Positions 59,201 through 64,000 of a stretch of 64,000 nt of DNA are shown piece after piece. Origin of the DNA: Piliocolobus tephrosceles (lineage: Eukaryota > Chordata > Mammalia > Primates > Cercopithecidae); NCBI RefSeq assembly GCF_002776525.5, contig NC_045441.1, positions 115,625,831 to 115,689,830 on the forward strand, read 5' to 3'. The position numbers were made by a program, and so were the translations under genes. Within the stretch, counting starts at the first letter, position 1. Each line of letters starts with the position of its first letter. The notes beneath the pieces were generated by a model, which saw nothing but the letters and a program-made list of their open reading frames with translations, searched no databases and was not told the origin of the DNA.

Positions 59201-59415
59201 TAAAAAGTCAAAAAACAACAGATGCTGGTGAGACTGCAGAGAAAGGAGAACCCTTATACACTATTGGCGGAAATGTAAATTAGCACAGCCACTGTGGAAA
59301 GCAGTCTGAAGATTTCTCAAATAGTTTAAAACAGAACTACCATTAGACCCAGCAATATCACTACTGGCTATACACCCAGAAGAAAATAAATTATTCTACC
59401 AGGACTGTGCCTCTT

Positions 59416-60160
59416 AAATAAGACTCACTCTTCTGTCTCTTCTGTCTTTATTCTTCCAAATCAATTGCTTTAAGATGACCACAGTCCTCAAATCCCCTTA
59501 AACTAATTTTTAATCTCTAACACTCCCACAGTAGATTCCCCTCTCACTAGATTTAGTAATGTTCCCCATTCACTGCACAAAAGTTTTAATTCTGAGCATA
59601 ATTTTTTCCCTATATTTAGTAGCCACTAATGATTGTATTCTTCAATTACTCAACATCTGCTTACACCCTCCTTGAAAGCTGATTTGTGTCCTCTGCAGTT
59701 CGATTGTGGCATTGGACCAGCAAATAAACCCATTTGAATTTCTAATCTTTTCCTAGTCTTTTCAGCAGTTTGATGTTTGATGTCTTCTGACTTTCAGTCA
59801 GGTAATAGTTTTTCTGAACAGTTTTAGGAACTTATTTTCAAGGAATAGTAATATAAACGATTCAAAGTGTTTCACTAATCTACAGGTAATTGACAGCTTA
59901 ATCTATCCTCCAAATTTAAGGGAAACTCCATGTTAATTTTGAAATATCAACTTCCAAATACATTCTTCTATCTTTATATCTAAATATTATTCTATAAATT
60001 TATATATAAGTATAAAATTCCTTTCATATCTGTGTATTCTTTGACATATACTGGGAGTACGACTAAAAACATCAAATATATTTAAAAGCAAGTAGTCCAC
60101 TAAACCAACAACATTTCTTTTAAGGTAGACAGTATGTTTGTTTTATTAAGAACTACATAC
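59416..60160. other. No recognisable gene or named repeat
   Basis: Unassigned sequence to the right of the rearranged L1. Confidence 0.55.
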
Positions 60161-60470
60161 GGGGTAGGGCACGGTGGTTCATGCCTGTAATCCCTGCACT
60201 TTGGGAGGCCCAGACGGGTGGATCACCTGAGGTCGGGGGCTTGAGACCAGCCTGATCAATGTGGAGAAACCCCATCTTTACTAAAAATACAAAATCAGCC
60301 GGGCAGGGTGGCATATATCTGTATTCCCAGCTACTTGGGAGGCTGAGGGAGGAGAGTCCTTGAACCTGGGAGGAGGAGGTTGTGGTGAGCTGAGATCATG
60401 CCATTGCACTCCAGTCTGGGCAATAAGAGCGAAACTCTGTACTCCCCTCCCGCACCCCTCCCCCCCAAAA
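60161..60470 (+). mobile_element. Alu (S type) with C-rich tail
   Basis: GGGGTAGGGCACGGTGGTTC to GCGAAACTCTGT, then a tail ACTCCCCTCCCGCACCCCTC plus a C-run before a few A. The possible target duplication is ACTACATAC (60152-60160) against AATACATAC (60471-60479). Confidence 0.9.
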
Positions 60471-60479
60471 AATACATAC

Positions 60480-61789
60480 AGTACCTGCATATACTTGAAT
60501 AAATATGATTGCTTATTCAGGCATCTTTTTGAATATCTAACTATATATTAAAACCACTTTCTCGAGCATTTCTCTAGAAATCTCACCCATTTCATAATTT
60601 CTAAGTAAACAGAATTTATTAAAAGCCTAAACTTCCTACAGATATGAATGCTGCAAGAATATGTGTTGAAGAAGCAGGGCAGGTCTCCAAAATACATATT
60701 TCTTTCTTACAAAAAAAATAGTTTGAGCTGAAGGCAACTGAGAAAAAAAAAAAAAAGAATAGAAACTATTATCAAATTAAATAACAGGGAGGCAGACTCT
60801 CTAAGAGGAAATATTTATTCCAGAATAGGCATTGCAATGGGAATACATGTGCCATAATAAATTATGTGTCTATTCAGGGAAGTAAAGGAAGACAAAGATT
60901 TAAAGGAAGAATTAGAAGGATTACATAATTGTTTTGAGATAATTATCATTGTCTACAAGGATCAATAACAAGGGTGGTACCAGTTTGAGGTTGGGCAGGG
61001 AGTTCTGGGCAGATGTGCTTACACACGAGTATTTTTTATGTAAGTTTGTGATGACCTTCATACAAGATTATGATTTTTGCAGAGTCTTCTGTGACATTTT
61101 GGTTTTCAGGCATTTGTGCATGAGAACCCTCTCTTCATGGCCTTCCCTAGCTCTGTCAGGGTTTGTAACACAAGTAACGCCATCTTGATGCTAATAACTT
61201 TCACAATATAAAGCTAACTTTTTATTTTGTTTGGTACATAGTTCAAAATTCATGTTACATAGTTTGTCTACTGAATGAAATTAAGTTATAGCCGATATGC
61301 TACTTAAAGATATTTATTGGCTCAGGACAGGATTGTCCATAGTTATAATTCATCCCCTAGATACAATTTTAGAAGAGTTGAAGATTCCAACCAACCATCA
61401 TCTGCACTTTTCCTCCCTTACTCTGTCCTTCCACAAATGGTTTCAATGCATTTAAAACCTATGAATTTATACAATTTTACATTCAGAAACAATATTTTGG
61501 AAAGTTTAAATGCTCTTCGATGTACTGATAACAGCCAACATATTACTTTATAAAATAGTTATGGAATTTAGCAAATGATTAAAGACTTTAGGTAGAACAA
61601 GGAAGCTCTACAAGAGAAGTCTTAGGTTCAGTAAAGGGATCTGGGACTAGGGTAGGAAATAAAGGCATTTCCATACATTCTTGAAACTCCACTTGGATAA
61701 GAAACTCCACTACATTTGTGCCTAAAGCCAATCTCAATACTACAACCTTGAACATAAAGACTTCTTTATAATAATACTTGAGGCACAGT
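60480..61789. other. No recognisable gene or named repeat
   Basis: Unassigned sequence with A-runs at 60710-60718 and 60744-60757. Open frames at 60949-61188 and 61317-61553 have no recognisable domain. Confidence 0.5.
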
Positions 61790-62148
61790 TGATATGGTTT
61801 GGCTGTGTCCCCACCCAAATCTCATCTTAAATTGTAGTTCCCATAATCCCCATACATGGTGGGTAGGACCTGGTGGGAGATAATTGAATCATGGGGGAAA
61901 TTACTCTCATGCTGTTGTCATGATAGTGAGTTCTCACGGGATCTGATGGTTTTATAGGGGACTTTTCCCCCTTTGCTCAACACTTCTCCTGGCTGCCTGC
62001 ATGTGAAGAAGGACATGTTGGCTTCTCTTTCCAGCATGATTGTATGTTTCCCAGTCACGCAGAACTGTGAGTCAATTAAACTTCTTTCCTTTATAAATTA
62101 CCCAGTCTCAGGAATTTCTTCATAGCAGCTTGAGAATGGACAAATACG
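61790..62148 (+). mobile_element. Solo MST/THE1-type LTR
   Basis: Starts TGATATGGTTTGGCTGTG and ends TTGAGAATGGACAAATAC, with GAATCATGGGGGAAATTAC and AAATTACCCAGTCTCAGG between. There is no MaLR internal sequence on either side, so it is a solo LTR, independent of the nest at the left end of the window. Confidence 0.9.
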
Positions 62149-63131
62149 AAACTATTTCACTCCAAGTACATCTTTCATATGTCATGGAAAGATACAGTTC
62201 ACTAAACCATGTCATGAATTTTAAACTTCTCAATTTCACCTAATATCAATGTTTACTTTTGTGAAATGAGGGTAAATATACAGGCATAGAGTATACATTC
62301 TGGTATTATGAACATTTCATTAATGACTCTAAAGTGCCATGTTACATAAATGTTAACAAAGCTTTATTCACATGAATTGAGCATCTTATTAACCTAGTGT
62401 GCATTTGCTTAATTAAGAAAGTATTTGTGTTTTTAGAAGTTTTCTTCCTTTTTCTTACTATAAACGTGATCTCATAAACTAGCAGCCTGTTCTCAGTAAC
62501 ATGAAACCAAAATTCTTATAATGAAAAATGGGAAATAATGGAATAAAAGATAATTTATAGTTCTTTAATGATACAATACGTCATTTGTTTTACGTGTATT
62601 TGTGCTAACTCATTTCACATTGCGTTCATGAGAGTGTGGAGGAAGAAGTCCAGAATGAACTCTAGAGTAACTGAAAAGGACCAAGTATGAAAATTTAGAA
62701 TAAATAACATTAAAGATTAAGTGTTAGAGGAAACATTCCTAAAAAATAAATTTGCTAGAGACAGAAAAATTTGAAAGCATTGTCTGTGTAATCACTGTGG
62801 TAAGGACAGAGTTTTAAGATGGAAGAAAGGATAAATCTTGTCAAATTCAGCAAAGTCAAGGTAAACACTTAAAAATCAAATACTCTTTAAGGTTTGTTAT
62901 TAGGCAGTCATTAGCTTATTTGTTAAAGATAATTCAATGGACAGATGGAAAACATGGTTGCAGAATGATTGGGCTTTGAGGAAATGACTTCACAAACTAT
63001 CTACTTTTTCCTACTTCTAAAATGAAATAAGATGGAAAGAGGATTTTTCAGTTGAAGAAGAGACTTTTTTCTACCCCAGCCAAAGGCAGGGAGGAGTTGT
63101 GAAATGAGGATTATGCCATATTCCCAGAAGG
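62149..63131. other. No recognisable gene or named repeat
   Basis: Unassigned AT-rich sequence. Confidence 0.55.
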
Positions 63132-63415
63132 GATTGCGTTGGCTTCCTGTGACTGCTACAACAAATTATCACAAACCTAGTGGCATAACACAACAGAAAT
63201 TTACTCTCACATAGTTCTGAAGGGCAGAAGTCTGAAACGAGTATTACTGTGCTGATATCCAGGTATCAACAGGCCTGAATTTCCTTTGAAAGTCCTGCGG
63301 CAGATTTCATTTCTTACCTCTTCTAACTTCCAGTGGCTTCGGGTATTCATTGGCTTGTGGTCTGAGTATTTACATTCTGCCCAGATACACTGTTTCTCTC
63401 TCTCTCTCAATCTGT

Positions 63416-63466
<51 letters not shown>

Positions 63467-63476
63467 NNNNNNNNNN

Positions 63477-63526
<50 letters not shown>

Positions 63527-63690
63527 CTTCCTCTGCCTTTTACAGGGTTACAGGTGATTGTATTTGGGGCTGATCTGCATAAAACAGAATAATCTCCCCA
63601 TCTCAAAATTCTTCATCATGTGTGTGAAGATCGTTTTTTGACAGATAAAGTTTCAGGGATTACAATGTGAATTTTTTTGTCTTTTTCGGG
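63132..63690 (-). mobile_element. MLT1-type LTR (MaLR), reverse
   Basis: The reverse complement of an MLT1 LTR is recognisable: CTTCCTGTGACTGCTACAAC, GGCATAACACAACAGAAATT, AGGGCAGAAGTCTGAAACG, TTCCAGTGGCTTCGGGTATT. A TG microsatellite interrupts it; the part after the microsatellite (GATTGTATTTGGGGCTGATC) continues the LTR order. The right boundary is approximate. Confidence 0.65.
63419..63523 (+). repeat. (TG)n microsatellite with 10-base assembly gap
   Basis: TG repeats on both sides of N at 63467-63476. Total TG is at least about 95 bp; the true length is unknown. Open frames of Val-Cys or His-Thr repeats over it are artefacts. Confidence 0.97.
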
Positions 63691-64000
63691 GGAGAGGGTA
63701 CATTTTTCAGCTCACTACACAGATACATATTCAGATTATTCCAATTCCACAAGGAACCATAAATCCTAGGTTTCTGTAATAGAATCTTAATTGTTGATTT
63801 CTCCCATTTTACCCATCTCTCCTCAGCAGCCATTCCCATTTCCCCTAGTATGAAGAGGGAAGAGAAAAAGGTCCTATCTCAGTCTTTTCTTTCTCATTAG
63901 GAGAAAAGAAATGTGGTAGACACAGAGTCACATCCCTGTTATACAGCTGCCCCCATTCTTTGCTGAAAGAATCCCAGTTTGGTTCTGGAGTTCATGCACC
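63691..64000. other. No recognisable gene or named repeat
   Basis: Unassigned sequence at the window end. Confidence 0.55.

Larger units (their letters stand above)
55031..59402 (-). mobile_element. Rearranged L1 with twin-priming structure
   Basis: Positions 55031-55500 are an L1 3' end in minus orientation (TTTAATTTCAACTTTTATTT, CTCCCACTTACAAGTGAGGA, TTCCATCCATGTTGCTGC). At 55500/55501 the strand flips, and 55501-59402 reads as L1 ORF2 in plus orientation. The plus part ends TTATTCTACCA, and the minus part, read on its own strand, starts GAGACATATGCAC. In L1 order those two ends are nearly adjacent, as twin priming predicts. Possible flanking duplication: GACTGCCTCTT (55024-55034) and GACTGTGCCTCTT (59403-59415). 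The body is old (L1PB/L1MA-like) and carries two Alus, a long purine tract and an extra ORF2 segment. No intact frame. Confidence 0.75.

Noticed and set aside
63286..63606. Frames of Val-Cys and His-Thr over the TG repeat
   Set aside because: Microsatellite translation interrupted by assembly N.
1..64000. Search for host exons, tRNA, rRNA and CpG islands
   Set aside because: None found by eye. Exons shorter than about 50 codons could be missed; transcript data would be needed to exclude them.

Overview
This window reads as primate nuclear DNA and contains no host gene that I can support. It looks intergenic or intronic: AT-rich, with no CpG island, no tRNA or rRNA gene, and no open frame with the character of a conserved exon. 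Almost every recognisable feature is a transposable-element copy or a simple repeat. The best clue to species is the Alu at 48449-48754. Its 5' end (CTCAAGCCTG) and right monomer (GAGCTGAGATCTGGCCACTG) resemble the AluY forms I associate with Old World monkeys rather than human AluY, and its 16-bp target-site duplication is still perfect. A 10-base run of N inside a TG repeat (63467-63476) shows that this is a draft assembly.

Region 1-10761 is a four-layer nest. An old MaLR retrotransposon (internal part 1-1260 and 10321-10404, 3' LTR 10405-10761) was hit by an Alu (1261-1478 and 10228-10320). That Alu was split by a THE1-type MaLR with two LTRs (1479-1834 and 9886-10227). The THE1 internal region was in turn split by a HERV-H provirus (2546-9020, target duplication AGGAC). 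The provirus has two LTR7-family LTRs, a decayed His-type primer-binding site, gag with one intact zinc knuckle, decayed pro/RT/RNase H/integrase, and a deletion that joins integrase in frame to the envelope membrane anchor. None of its genes is intact.

Region 10762-32670 is mostly unrecognised AT-rich sequence with scattered ancient fragments (L1M, MIR, L2, MER5-like) and microsatellites. Region 32671-39219 holds a full-length 6.5-kb L1PA-like element with a 12-bp target duplication. Its ORF1 has a nonsense codon and an AluY insertion; its ORF2 has three small deletions and a nonsense codon.

Region 39220-55030 has older L1M pieces, a short L1 with twin-priming structure (44072-44547), a 0.9-kb solo ERV LTR (46358-47246), MIRs, the monkey-type Alu, a perfect 60-bp tandem duplication (52568-52687), and two minus-strand Alus. 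Region 55031-59402 is a rearranged minus-strand L1: a 3' end followed by a long inverted 5' part, the pattern expected from twin priming. The inverted part carries an Alu with a roughly 590-bp polypurine tail, an inserted second copy of an ORF2 segment with a hairpin at its exit junction, and a younger AluY. The last 4.6 kb has one Alu with an odd C-rich tail, a solo MST/THE1 LTR, and an MLT1 LTR containing the gapped TG repeat.

I found no convincing new biological system. The most informative features are the nested insertions and the rearranged L1. Family names are from recognition of consensus-like sequence, not from a database search.
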